Source: Paraburkholderia acidisoli (lineage in GTDB: Bacteria; Pseudomonadota; Gammaproteobacteria; Burkholderiales; Burkholderiaceae). From it: a stretch of DNA of 64,000 nucleotides. Made by a program: the position numbers and the translations under genes. The stretch spans positions 1,178,001 to 1,242,000 of the forward strand of contig NZ_CP046913.1 of assembly GCF_009789675.1 (NCBI RefSeq). Direction: 5' to 3'. The notes under the pieces are model-generated. The model was not told the origin of the DNA. It made no database searches and saw only the letters and a list, made by a program, of their open reading frames with translations. Positions within the stretch are counted from its first letter, which is position 1. The number at the start of each line of letters is the position of its first letter. This document shows positions 42,514 to 50,597 of this stretch, piece by piece.

Positions 42514-43341
42514 TCAGGCGATCAGTTCGCCGGACATATCGTGAAACGGGTAAGGACCGTCGAACGCGTCCACGTAGCCGTGGTGCGTGACGAGCCCGCC
42601 GCGCGCCTCGTAGCGATGGATCGCGTAAGCGGCCGGTTCGAGCGTGAAGGTCGAAGGCGCGTCGGGCGCCAGATCGAGCGTGACCTGGTGCGCGGGCGCG
42701 GGCACGGCCGCGGCAATGGTGCCGCCGAAGCGCACGAACATCGGCCGGTGCACGTGGCCGCACAGCACGCGCTCCACGTTCGGGTGGCGCGCGATCAGCG
42801 CTTCGAGTTGCTCGGCGGCGCGCGGCTCGAGACGAATCGCGTCCATGTGCGCGATGCCGCAATCGAACGGCGGATGATGAAGCGCGACGATCACGGGCAA
42901 CTCGCGCGCGGCGTCGAGCTGCTCTGCGAGCCACGCGAGACGCGCCTCGCAGAGCGTGCCGGCGCTCTGGCCCGGCTGCATCGAATCGAGCGCGATCACG
43001 CGCAGCGGCCCGAGGTCGACGGCGTACTGAATGAAGTCGCCGCCTTCGCGCAGTTCGGGGCGATCGGCGAAGACTTCGCGCAGCGGCTCGCGCGCGTCGT
43101 GATTGCCGATCAGCAGCCAGTAGGGAATCTCGAGCGTGTCGAGCAAGGTTTTCAGATGTCGATACTCCTCGACCGTGCCGCGGTCGACGAGATCGCCGGT
43201 CATCAGCACGGCGTCGGGGCGCGGCGCGAGGGCGTTCAGGCGCGCGATGGTGCGCGCGAGGCTCGCCGCCGTATCGACGCGACGGTAGGCGAGCGCGCCG
43301 GGTTGCTTGATGTGCAGGTCGCTGATCTGGACGAGCAACAT
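42514..43341 (-). CDS. Metallophosphodiesterase, CpdA/GpdQ-like
   Basis: 275 residues. Calcineurin-like phosphoesterase with the full di-metal set: VQISDLHI, LMTGDLVDRG, LLIGNHD, ALHHPPFD and CGHVHRPMF. This class hydrolyses cAMP (CpdA) or glycerophosphodiesters (GpdQ). It lies 22 bp downstream of the ABC ATPase gene on the same strand, so it is the last gene of the transporter operon and probably acts on the imported substrate. I chose ATG at 43341, with GGAG 8 nt upstream; a GTG at 43353 would consume that site. Confidence 0.92.
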   Translation of the reverse strand: MLLVQISDLHIKQPGALAYRRVDTAASLARTIARLNALAPRPDAVLMTGDLVDRGTVEEYRHLKTLLDTLEIPYWLLIGNHDAREPLREVFADRPELREGGDFIQYAVDLGPLRVIALDSMQPGQSAGTLCEARLAWLAEQLDAARELPVIVALHHPPFDCGIAHMDAIRLEPRAAEQLEALIARHPNVERVLCGHVHRPMFVRFGGTIAAAVPAPAHQVTLDLAPDAPSTFTLEPAAYAIHRYEARGGLVTHHGYVDAFDGPYPFHDMSGELIA

Positions 43342-43363
43342 GGAATTCTCCACTGTGTAGAAA

Positions 43364-44431
43364 TTACGCGAGCGCGATCAATGCTTCCGGGGCGATCGCG
43401 ATACCGACAGGCGTGCCGCGAGCCAGTTCGATCCGGCCCGCGACATCGACGAAAAGCGCATCGGGTGCCGCACCGCCGATCGTGAGGCGCGTGCGCTCGC
43501 CGAGAAACGTGGCCTGTTCGATCACGCCGCGCAAGGGCGCGACGGCGGGATCGGCGAGCGTGGCGTCTTCGGGGCGGAAGAACAGCTCCGCCGCGCCCGA
43601 TGGGTTGGTGCTTGCCGCATGCGTCGCGCTGGCCGCACGCTCTACACGTATTGCGCCGCCGCTCGTGCGCAGCATGCCGTCCTGCCATTCTCCGGCGAGC
43701 CGGTTGAGCGTGCCGATGAACTGCGCGACGGCGCGGCTCGCGGGCTGGTAGTAGATCTCGCGCGGCGTGCCGATCTGCTCGATGCGGCCCGCGCTCATGA
43801 CGACGATGCGGTCGCCCAGTTCCATCGCCTCGGCCTGATCGTGCGTGACGTACACGGTCGTCACGCCCAGTTCGCGCAGGAGCGTGTTCATCTCGGCGCG
43901 CAAGGTGTCGCGCAGGCGCGCGTCGAGCGCGGTGAGCGGTTCGTCGAGCAGCAGCACGCGCGGACGCGGCGCGAGCGCGCGGGCCAGCGCCACGCGCTGC
44001 CGCTGGCCGCCCGACAGCTGGCTGATGGGCTTCGCGGCGTGCGCTTCGAGGCGCATCATCGCGAGCAGTTCGTCCACGCGGGCCCGCGCCTCGGCGGCGG
44101 GCACGCGCTGGATCTTGAGGCCGTAGCCGATGTTGCCGCGCACGTCGAGGTTTGGAAACAACGCGTAGTTCTGGAACACCATGCCGACCTTGCGGCGTTC
44201 GATGGGCAGCGCGGTCACGTCTTCGTCGCCGAACGCCACCCGGCCGTGCGCGTCGGGCATCTCCAGACCGGCGATGATGCGCAGCGTGGTGGTCTTGCCG
44301 CAGCCCGAGGGGCCGAGCAGCACCAGCGTTTCTCCCGCGCCGATCGTCAGATCGAGCGCTTCGAGCACGCGCGCTCCGTGAAAGGTCTTGGCGCAGCGCG
44401 TGAGCGTGATCGGGATCGATTCGAGTTTCAT
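43364..44431 (-). CDS. ABC transporter ATP-binding protein (PotA/FbpC-like)
   Basis: 355 residues. Cytoplasmic ATPase of an importer. Walker A GPSGCGKTT, Q-loop VFQNYALFP, signature LSGGQRQRVALARALAP, Walker B VLLLDEPLTALDARL and switch His in VYVTHDQAEAM are all intact. A C-terminal TOBE domain follows (FFRPEDATLADPAVAPLRG). Length and TOBE domain match the polyamine/ferric-iron/phosphonate subgroup. Its ATG overlaps the stop of the second permease (ATGA). Confidence 0.95.
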   Translation of the reverse strand: MKLESIPITLTRCAKTFHGARVLEALDLTIGAGETLVLLGPSGCGKTTTLRIIAGLEMPDAHGRVAFGDEDVTALPIERRKVGMVFQNYALFPNLDVRGNIGYGLKIQRVPAAEARARVDELLAMMRLEAHAAKPISQLSGGQRQRVALARALAPRPRVLLLDEPLTALDARLRDTLRAEMNTLLRELGVTTVYVTHDQAEAMELGDRIVVMSAGRIEQIGTPREIYYQPASRAVAQFIGTLNRLAGEWQDGMLRTSGGAIRVERAASATHAASTNPSGAAELFFRPEDATLADPAVAPLRGVIEQATFLGERTRLTIGGAAPDALFVDVAGRIELARGTPVGIAIAPEALIALA

Positions 44432-45363
44432 ACGGTGTCCTTCGGTTTCTGCCGCTTGTGCTGCTTTCCCGCCACGCCGGGCACGTCCACGCCGAGCCAT
44501 TGCATTGCCACGAGCAGCGGCATGGTCATCAGGAAGAACAGGATCGTGTACGCGCTGCCCACTTCGAGCCGCAGCGAGGCGTAGGTGTCGGCGAGACCCA
44601 CGGGCAGCGTTTTCGTGTCGGGCGTGTGCAGCATCCACGTGAGGTTGAATTCGCCGATCGAGAGCGTGAGCACGGCGAGCGCGCCCGCCACGATGCCGGG
44701 CCGCGCGTTGGGCAGCACGATCGTCACGAAGCGCTGCCAGAAGCTCGCGCCGAGGCTCGCGGCGCCTTCTTCGAGCGTGCGCAGATCCGCTTGCGAGCAC
44801 ACGGCCGCGACGGGCCGCACCATGAACGGCAGCGTGAACACCACGTGGCCGACCACGATGAACGCCACGCTCATGCGAAACGCGGAGAAGCCGCCGTAGA
44901 CCACGAGCAGCGCGAGCGCCGAAGCGAGGCCCGGCAGCGCGACCGGCAGCACGAGCAGTTCTTCGATCACGCGCGACAGACGCGTCTTGCTGCGCGCGAG
45001 CGCATAGCCCGCTGGCACGCCGGTGAGCAGGGTGACGGCGAGCGTCGCGGCGGCCACTTCGAGCGAGAGGAACACGCTCGCGTGATATTGCGTCCAGACT
45101 TCGTCGAGCCAGCGCAGCGTGAGACCGCTCGCCACGCCGCGAAAATAGTTGACCGTGAGCCCGGCGACGATCGACATCACCACGGGCACGATCAGGAACG
45201 CGCAGGTGGCGAGCGTGACGAGCCACTGGCCGCACGCGATCCACGTGCGGGCGGTGGGCACCGCGAAACGGCGCGGCGTGCGTTGCGCGCCGGGTGCGTC
45301 GTCGTTGTGCGAGCGCGTGGAAGCGGGCAGCGAATGCAGGGGCGACTTCATGGGCGACTTCAT
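44428..45363 (-). CDS. ABC transporter permease 2
   Basis: 311 residues with six or so membrane helices and the EAA loop (EEGAASLGASFWQRFVTIVL). PotC/FbpB-type inner-membrane permease. An N-terminal cytoplasmic extension of about 45 residues precedes the first helix (LVTLATCAFLIVPVVMSIVA). ATG at 45363 overlaps the permease 1 stop (ATGA), and its own stop overlaps the ATPase start. A second ATG four codons later is possible. Confidence 0.93.
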   Translation of the reverse strand: MKSPMKSPLHSLPASTRSHNDDAPGAQRTPRRFAVPTARTWIACGQWLVTLATCAFLIVPVVMSIVAGLTVNYFRGVASGLTLRWLDEVWTQYHASVFLSLEVAAATLAVTLLTGVPAGYALARSKTRLSRVIEELLVLPVALPGLASALALLVVYGGFSAFRMSVAFIVVGHVVFTLPFMVRPVAAVCSQADLRTLEEGAASLGASFWQRFVTIVLPNARPGIVAGALAVLTLSIGEFNLTWMLHTPDTKTLPVGLADTYASLRLEVGSAYTILFFLMTMPLLVAMQWLGVDVPGVAGKQHKRQKPKDTV

Positions 45364-46184
45364 GCGGTGGCCGCGACGGCCGAGCCCGTCACGCTGCGCG
45401 CGAGCGTGAGCACGGCCCACGTCACCACGCCGAGCACGATCGAGAGACCGGCCGCCGTCACCATGTTCGCGTTGAGCGTGAACTCGGTGTAGATCGTCAT
45501 CGGCAAGACGTCGATGTCGGTGGCGAGCGTGAAGGCGGTGCCGAACGCGCCCATCGCCGTCGCGAAGCAGATTGCGCCCGCGGCGACGAGTCCCGGCGTG
45601 AGCGCGGGCAGCACCACGTCGCGAAACACGCGCCACGGCGAGGCGCCGAGCGAGCGCGCGGCTTCTTCGAGCGAGGCGTCGAGCTGGCCCGCGACCGCCA
45701 TCACCGTGACGATCACGCGCGGAATCGAAAAGTACAGATAGCCGATGAAGAGGCCCGCCATCGAATACGCGAACACCCAGCGCTCGCCCGTGAAGCGCAG
45801 CGCGAGCGCGCCGATCAAGCCTTGGCGCCCGGCGAGCATGATGACCATGAAGCCGACCACCACGCCCGGAAACGCGAGCGGAAACGTGAGCAGCGCGAGC
45901 AGCGTGCGGCGTCCGGGGAAGGCGCGGCGCGCGAGCAGCAGGCCGCAGATAGTCGAGATCACGAGCGTCGCAGCGGTCACGGCCGCCGACAGCGCGACGG
46001 TTGCCACGAGGCTTCGCATGTAGCGGCCGTTGGTGAGGAGGGCGCGATACGTGTCGAGGAAATGGCCGTCGGCGCTGACCTGCACGAGCGTGACCATCGG
46101 CAGCAGCCAGAAGGCGAGAAACACGGCGAGCGCGGGCGCGAGTAGCGCCACGCGCCAGCGCAACGGAAAAGTCAGGTCGTGCAT
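45360..46184 (-). CDS. ABC transporter permease 1
   Basis: 274 residues. PotB-type permease. First helix VALLAPALAVFLAFWLLPMV; EAA loop EEAARSLGASPWRVFRDVVL; final helices around VTAAGLSIVLGVVTWAVLTL. It heteromerises with permease 2. The ATG at 46184 follows the substrate-binding gene by 38 bp. The same frame stays open through the upstream gene only because of GC bias. Confidence 0.93.
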   Translation of the reverse strand: MHDLTFPLRWRVALLAPALAVFLAFWLLPMVTLVQVSADGHFLDTYRALLTNGRYMRSLVATVALSAAVTAATLVISTICGLLLARRAFPGRRTLLALLTFPLAFPGVVVGFMVIMLAGRQGLIGALALRFTGERWVFAYSMAGLFIGYLYFSIPRVIVTVMAVAGQLDASLEEAARSLGASPWRVFRDVVLPALTPGLVAAGAICFATAMGAFGTAFTLATDIDVLPMTIYTEFTLNANMVTAAGLSIVLGVVTWAVLTLARSVTGSAVAATA

Positions 46185-46222
46185 GAATCGGGCAAATGAT
46201 GGGGCGATGAAGCGAACACGGC

Positions 46223-47302
46223 TCAGTGCATGATCTGCAGATAGCGCTCGCCGAAGCGCTGTTGCTGCGCGGCCATCTTGCCGAAATCCACCGGCTTGGC
46301 GCGCGCGTATTCGCTCGCGGGCAGGAACTTCGCGGCGGCCTCGGGCGAGAGCGTGTTCGCGCGCACCGGGCGCAGATACGCGTTGGCCCACAGCTTCTGG
46401 CCTTCGTCGGAGAGCACGAAATCGAGCACTTTCTTGCCGTTGTCGGCGTGCGGGGCGTTCTTCACGAGGCTCATCACGTAGGGCACGGAAATCGTGCCTT
46501 CCTTCGGAATCACGAATTCGACGTTCGCGCCGTCCTTGTACTTCGCGCGATAGGCGTCGAAGTCGTAGTCGAGCAGGATCGGAATTTCGCCCGAGAGCAC
46601 GCGCGCATAGGCGGTCTGCTTCGGCACGATCGGCTGGTTGGCCTTGAGCTTGCTGAACCAGTCGAGGCCCGGCTGGAAGTTGTCGAGCGTGCCGCCGAGC
46701 GCGAGATTCACGGCCACGGCGCCTGCATAGCCCACGAAGGCGCTGGACGGATCGAGGTAGCCGATCATGCCTTTGTACTCGGGCTTGAGCAGGTCGGCCC
46801 ACGAGCGCGGCACGGGCTTGCCGTCGAGCGCGTCCTTGTTGACGAAAAAGCCGAGCGTGCCCGAGTGGATCGCGAACCAGTAGCCTTGCGGGTCCTTCTC
46901 GTTGGCGGGAATGTCGTCCCAGTGCGCGGGCTTGTACGGCGCGATCACGCCTTTGTCCTTCGCCTGGAACGCCGACGAGACGCCGAGATACACGACATCG
47001 GCGACCGGGCTTTTTTGTTCGGCCATCAGTTGCGCGATGGCCTGACCGGAGTTCTTGTTGTCGAACGGCACGCGAATGCCGGTCTTTTGCTGGATCGCCT
47101 TGATCTGCGCGGCCCAGTCGGCCCATTCGGGCGGGCAGTTGTAGCAGATCGCGGTGGCGTCGGCGTGCGCGCTGCCGGGCGCGAGGAGCGCGGCGAAGCT
47201 GCCAACGACGAGGGCGGCGGCGCTGGCGGCGCGCAGCGCGGGCGCGGCGAACGCACGCAGGGTCAGCGAGAGCGGGCCGGCGAAGGCGAGTCGGCGAATC
47301 AC
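46223..47302 (-). CDS. ABC transporter periplasmic substrate-binding protein
   Basis: 359 residues. Signal peptide with a long Ala-rich h-region ending SAHA, then mature DATAICYNCPPEWADW. Family 1 extracellular solute-binding fold: GIRVPFDNKNSGQAIAQLMA, AIHSGTLGFFVNKDALDG and MIGYLDPSSAFVGYAGA. Related proteins carry polyamines, iron or 2-aminoethylphosphonate. The substrate here is unknown; the phosphodiesterase at the operon end favours a phosphodiester or phosphonate. The start is GTG with GGAG upstream. First gene of the SBP-permease-permease-ATPase-phosphodiesterase operon. Confidence 0.92.
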   Translation of the reverse strand: MIRRLAFAGPLSLTLRAFAAPALRAASAAALVVGSFAALLAPGSAHADATAICYNCPPEWADWAAQIKAIQQKTGIRVPFDNKNSGQAIAQLMAEQKSPVADVVYLGVSSAFQAKDKGVIAPYKPAHWDDIPANEKDPQGYWFAIHSGTLGFFVNKDALDGKPVPRSWADLLKPEYKGMIGYLDPSSAFVGYAGAVAVNLALGGTLDNFQPGLDWFSKLKANQPIVPKQTAYARVLSGEIPILLDYDFDAYRAKYKDGANVEFVIPKEGTISVPYVMSLVKNAPHADNGKKVLDFVLSDEGQKLWANAYLRPVRANTLSPEAAAKFLPASEYARAKPVDFGKMAAQQQRFGERYLQIMH

Positions 47303-47491
47303 GGCAGGTCTCCAGGTCGGATGAAAAGCGTTCTGCTTGTTAGGGGCATGGCGGGCGGCGTCGTGAGGTCGCCCGGTCGTGGCTTGGGTACGTCGTCAGG
47401 CCGATAAAGCGGAGGCGCAGCGAAACGGGAGGCGTGGGCTGAACGTGTCGAACGTGTCGAGGCGGCTCATGCGAACGATGCGGGCGCGCGC

Positions 47492-48607
47492 TCAGGCGAG
47501 GTCGACGTTGCGGCCGCCTGCCTTGCCGCTCGATCCGCCACGCATCCCGCCACTCGTTTCGCTGCCCGCGTTCTGCGCGTCGCGCCCGTGCGCGGCGAGC
47601 GGCGCATGCGCGATCGCCGCGACGGTACCGCCCATGCGCAGATCGTGCGGCAGCGTGTGCGCGAGCGGTCCCACGTAATGTCCGCCGATGCGCGCCATCA
47701 ACCGCTGCCACGCGGCCCGGCCGATTTCCGCGTTGGGCGTGCCGATGCTCGCGAGCGGCGGCGCGAGCAGTTCGCTCACGGCGAGGCCGTCGAAGCCGAG
47801 TATCGACATGTCTTGCGGCACGCGCATGCGCGCACGGCGCAGGCCGCGCATCACCACCATCGCGAGCAGATCGTTGCTGCAGAAGAGGGCGGTCGGGCGC
47901 TGCGGGCCGTGGGTCAGATGCGCGAGCACGGCAGGCGCGAGTTCTTCGGCGTTGAAGTCGATTTCCAGCGCGGGCGCGGGCGTGAGGCCCGCCTGCTGCA
48001 TCGCGAGCGCGTAACCGGCGTGACGCTGACGCGCACGGTCGGAGGCCGCGAGCGTGCCGGCCAGCATGAGAATGCGCCGGTGGCCATGCGCGATCAGCAT
48101 GCGCACGCCGTCGTAGGCGGCTTGGTGGTTGTCGGCGGACACCGAGGGGCGGCGCTTCGTGTCGTTGTGCATGAGCACGTAAAGCGGGCCGTCGGCGTCG
48201 AGTTCGTCGAGCAGCGGATGCGTATCCGCGTCGGCGACCGTCAGGATCAGGCCTTCCACCCGTTGCGCGCGCAACGTTTCGATCGCATGGCGCTCGCGGT
48301 CGGCGTCGTATTGCGTCGTCATCAGCATGAGACGAAAGCCCTGCGCCGAAGCGAGATCGTCAATACCCTGCAGACATTCGGCGAACACCGGATTAGCGAG
48401 CGTGGGCAGCACCACGCCGATAAGGCGCGAGCGTTCGCCGCGCAACTGGCGGCCGAGCGGGTTGGGGCGGAACTTGAGCGCGTCGATGGCTTCGCGCACG
48501 CGCGCGAGCGTGACCGGATTGACGGTGTGCGGCGCGTTGATCGCCCGCGAGACGGTGGCGATCGAGAAGCCCGCGTGTGCGGCGACATCCTTGATGGTTG
48601 GCGTCAT
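47492..48607 (-). CDS. LacI-family transcriptional regulator
   Basis: 371 residues. N-terminal LacI helix-turn-helix and hinge (TIKDVAAHAGFSIATVSRAI, then ALKFRPNPLGRQLRGERS), followed by a periplasmic-binding-like effector domain (LIGVVLPTLANPVFAECLQG, ILGFDGLAVSELLAPPLASI). It lies 189 bp upstream of the ABC operon on the same strand and is the likely local regulator. A palindrome AAACGTTT sits just upstream of its own start, suggesting autoregulation. The C-terminal 30 residues are Gly/Ser-rich and disordered. Confidence 0.93.
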   Translation of the reverse strand: MTPTIKDVAAHAGFSIATVSRAINAPHTVNPVTLARVREAIDALKFRPNPLGRQLRGERSRLIGVVLPTLANPVFAECLQGIDDLASAQGFRLMLMTTQYDADRERHAIETLRAQRVEGLILTVADADTHPLLDELDADGPLYVLMHNDTKRRPSVSADNHQAAYDGVRMLIAHGHRRILMLAGTLAASDRARQRHAGYALAMQQAGLTPAPALEIDFNAEELAPAVLAHLTHGPQRPTALFCSNDLLAMVVMRGLRRARMRVPQDMSILGFDGLAVSELLAPPLASIGTPNAEIGRAAWQRLMARIGGHYVGPLAHTLPHDLRMGGTVAAIAHAPLAAHGRDAQNAGSETSGGMRGGSSGKAGGRNVDLA

Positions 48608-48629
48608 GCGTGTGCGGCCCCGGCGTCGT

Positions 48630-48643
48630 TGTAAACGTTTTCG
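48630..48643. promoter_or_regulatory. Candidate LacI-family operator
   Basis: TGTAAACGTTTTCG with the 8-bp palindrome AAACGTTT (48633-48640) centred on CG, as LacI/GalR operators are. It lies 23 bp upstream of the lacI-type start codon. A weaker look-alike (AAAAGCGTTCT) is found upstream of the binding-protein gene near 47325. Confidence 0.55.
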
Positions 48644-48742
48644 ATGCAGGGATTATCGGAACTGCATATGACCGCGCGATGACGCGGCGCGTGGCGCGGC
48701 CTTTGGCTGTGCGGTGCGCAATGGTAGAATCGCGTCCGCCCT

Positions 48743-49119
48743 GCCGGGGTGATGAAATTGGTAAACATAGCGGACTTAAAATATTGAGTGCCCGACCGGA
48801 AACGGCCGGTGCAGAACCCCTCAAATTCGGCGAAACCCCTGGGGCTTGCGACACGGCGCGCAAGTCGAACCCGAGGCAACGCCGAGCCAAGCCCGCCGTC
48901 GCGCACAGCGGCGGCGTGGAAGGTGTAGAGACTAGACGGGGGGCGCCTAAGGCGGCGCGCGGCGTGTACAACGCGGCGAGCGGCAACGGCGAAGGCATAG
49001 TCCAGCGCACGAACGCGTCACCTGCGAGCCTCGCAGCTGCGACGCGGCGTCGAAAGGCGTAGTGTGACGAAAATCCGCCGCCTCACGGCCTGCCGGTTCG
49101 AGCCCGGTCCCCGGCACCA
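48743..49119 (+). tRNA. tRNA-Leu(UAA) interrupted by a group I intron
   Basis: Exon 1 is 48743-48777 and exon 2 is 49070-49119. The spliced RNA is 85 nt. Acceptor GCCGGGG pairs with CCCCGGC, then A and an encoded CCA. Anticodon stem GCGGA/TCCGC holds loop CTTAAAA, anticodon UAA. A long variable arm typical of Leu and a T-stem with loop TTCGAGC are present. The D-loop contains AATTGGTAAACA. The break falls between U34 and A35 of the anticodon, the same site as in cyanobacterial and plastid tRNA-Leu(UAA). Confidence 0.95.
48778..49069 (+). ncRNA. Group I self-splicing intron (IC3-like)
   Basis: 292 nt with no room for a homing endonuclease. P1: exon ACUU pairs with GAGU (48786-48789), ending in the required U-G pair at the 5' splice site; the intron ends in G (49069). 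P2: ACCGG/CCGGT. P4: TTCGGCG with CGCCGAG, leading into the conserved GAGCCAAGCC. P7: GACTA (48930-48934) with TAGTC (48998-49002); the G-binding segment reads AGAGACTAGACGGG. From memory this order closely matches the Anabaena tRNA-Leu intron, where P7 is GACUC/GAGUC, so the last pair has changed with pairing kept. GAAA tetraloop-like turns occur near 48830 and 49052. Confidence 0.93.
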
Positions 49120-49177
49120 TTGTTGTTCAGTGAATCGGCGAAGCTGGCTTCGTGCGTTTCATTGTCTGGATTGCGCA

Positions 49178-49211
49178 AACCCGCGACAGCGTCACGCTTC
49201 GCGGGTTTTTT
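49178..49211 (+). terminator. Rho-independent terminator after tRNA-Leu
   Basis: AACCCGCGA (49178-49186) with TCGCGGGTT (49199-49207), followed by TTTT. Confidence 0.85.
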
Positions 49212-49710
49212 CATGGGCGCGCGAATGCCCGGCTCGTCACGCAAAGACACACGCGGAAAAGGGCGATCGGGAAGGAGAAAACGAAGGACGGCAACGTTTG
49301 GCGCGCTGGCCAAATGCGCGATCGAGACGGCCGGCGCGGCAAAGAGCGCGCTCCGGCGAACCTGCCGGACGTTCAGGGAAACGGAAAGCGATCAGCGCGT
49401 GCCGATTCGACCGGTGTGCGGATTGATCAGCTTGGCGAAACCGAACAAGGCTGCGATTGCGAAGGGGCAGGCAATGAAGAAAGCGGTCAACATGATGCGC
49501 ACCAGGTCAATACGTAACAAAATGTTTCGTCAGTGTAACCCGGCTATGTGAATTGGGTATCAGGGAGAACGACAACATAGTGTTGCGTTATCGCAAGATA
49601 ATCAAGGACCTGGCGGTGCGGGGAACGGCCGGAAAAGCCCGGCTGGCGGGGCGTGCGGAAGAAGTGACCGCTTACGGAGCGGAAAGAAGTCGTAATGGCG
49701 GGAAATAATT
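49212..49710. other. Intergenic region after tRNA-Leu
   Basis: About 500 bp. It may contain one very small minus-strand membrane-peptide frame (49392-49493). The rest shows no credible gene. Around 49510-49580 the base composition is less GC-rich than its surroundings. Confidence 0.5.
49392..49493 (-). CDS. Possible small membrane peptide
   Basis: 33 codons: MLTAFFIACPFAIAALFGFA, then KLINPHTGRIGTR. One clear hydrophobic helix followed by a basic tail. GTG at 49502 is an alternative start. No good Shine-Dalgarno is visible and no family is recognised. It may be chance. Confidence 0.25.
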   Translation of the reverse strand: MLTAFFIACPFAIAALFGFAKLINPHTGRIGTR

Positions 49711-49983
49711 TCAGATGCAGTCGAAGATTACTTCTACTGTCTGTGTCGTCATGCCGCGTACGCCGGTGCTGTGAACGGCCACGGCATGCATCTGCTTCTG
49801 TTGCTTGCGGCAGTACGACTGCGCTTCGCTCACGCCAGCGGAGCGGACGCGATTCCATGAAACGAGGTCCCAGCGCGCGCGGCTCGTGACGGTGAGATGA
49901 CCATCCTGTCTCGAATTGATGCCGGTCACCGACGTGCAGGCTGCCAGCATGCTGACTCCAAGCAGGAGGATGTGTCCTTTCAT
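49711..49983 (-). CDS. Small hypothetical lipoprotein
   Basis: 90 residues. MKGHILLLGVSMLAAC is a short signal peptide with a lipobox (SMLAAC, Cys16). The mature part is TSVTGINSRQDGHLTVTSRA through TQTVEVIFDCI, with two further Cys (SYCRKQQKQ and the penultimate residue) that could form a disulfide. GGAG lies upstream of the ATG. No family name recognised; it resembles small secreted proteins of the DUF2968/YgdI size class only in layout. Confidence 0.78.
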   Translation of the reverse strand: MKGHILLLGVSMLAACTSVTGINSRQDGHLTVTSRARWDLVSWNRVRSAGVSEAQSYCRKQQKQMHAVAVHSTGVRGMTTQTVEVIFDCI

Positions 49984-50348
49984 AGATTCTCCGTGGTCCG
50001 CGAGCATTCTCGCCGCCAAAGCGTGACATTGGCAACCCGAAAGAAAGCGGAGCGCACGCGCCGTCAGGCAGGCAAAAAGCCCGCAAGAGCGACGGTAGAA
50101 ACGGGATTCTGGCAAGCGGAGTGTCGCGCATGCAACGAGACGGCGCGCGGAGAAAGCGCGCCGAAGGGGCGTACGCCGATTATCGGGGCGAGATCAGTTC
50201 GAGAATCAGGTGCGACCGAACTCAAACCCTTGGCGGGCGCCACGTTTCACAAGGCTCACGAGCGTTGCGCGACCCTTCAGGGCGATAACGCGCACGCCAC
50301 CTCCGGCAGCGTGCCGCCTTGCGAACGACAAGAACGCGCTGAACGACC
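49984..50348. other. 365-bp intergenic region
   Basis: Between two small minus-strand genes. No credible gene, hairpin or promoter that I would defend. Confidence 0.5.
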
Positions 50349-50597
50349 TTAGTCGTGGGCGATCACGTCGCCGACCTGACCCTGGCCGGACACGAGGCAG
50401 GACGAAAGGAAGCTCTCGCCCTGTGCGCTGGCGCCGTGTTCGCCGAAGCCATGCAGTAGCGCTTTGGCTTTCACGAGCGCGGAACCTTGCGCGCAGGTGA
50501 GCGACCCGGCCTCGTGAGCTTGCACGCGTGTGAACGCGCGGTTCGCGAGGAGAAGTGCGAGGACGATACAGACACCGACATTGAATGCTTGTCTCAT
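50349..50597 (-). CDS. Small exported protein, unknown
   Basis: 82 residues. An N-terminal hydrophobic segment (AFNVGVCIVLALLLANRAFT) acts as signal peptide or anchor. The mature part has two Cys (LTCAQGSALVKAKALL and LSSCLVSGQGQVGDVIAHD), likely disulfide-linked. The perfect AAAGGAGACG before the ATG argues that it is a real gene. No family recognised. Confidence 0.7.
   Translation of the reverse strand: MRQAFNVGVCIVLALLLANRAFTRVQAHEAGSLTCAQGSALVKAKALLHGFGEHGASAQGESFLSSCLVSGQGQVGDVIAHD

Noticed and set aside
45360..47126. A fused binding protein/permease reading frame
   Set aside because: The binding protein lies in a different frame; the permease has a proper start at 46184.
48778..49069. 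A protein gene inside the tRNA-Leu insert
   Set aside because: Frames crossing this region are short and Arg/Ala-rich; the sequence follows group I intron structure and is too short for a homing endonuclease.
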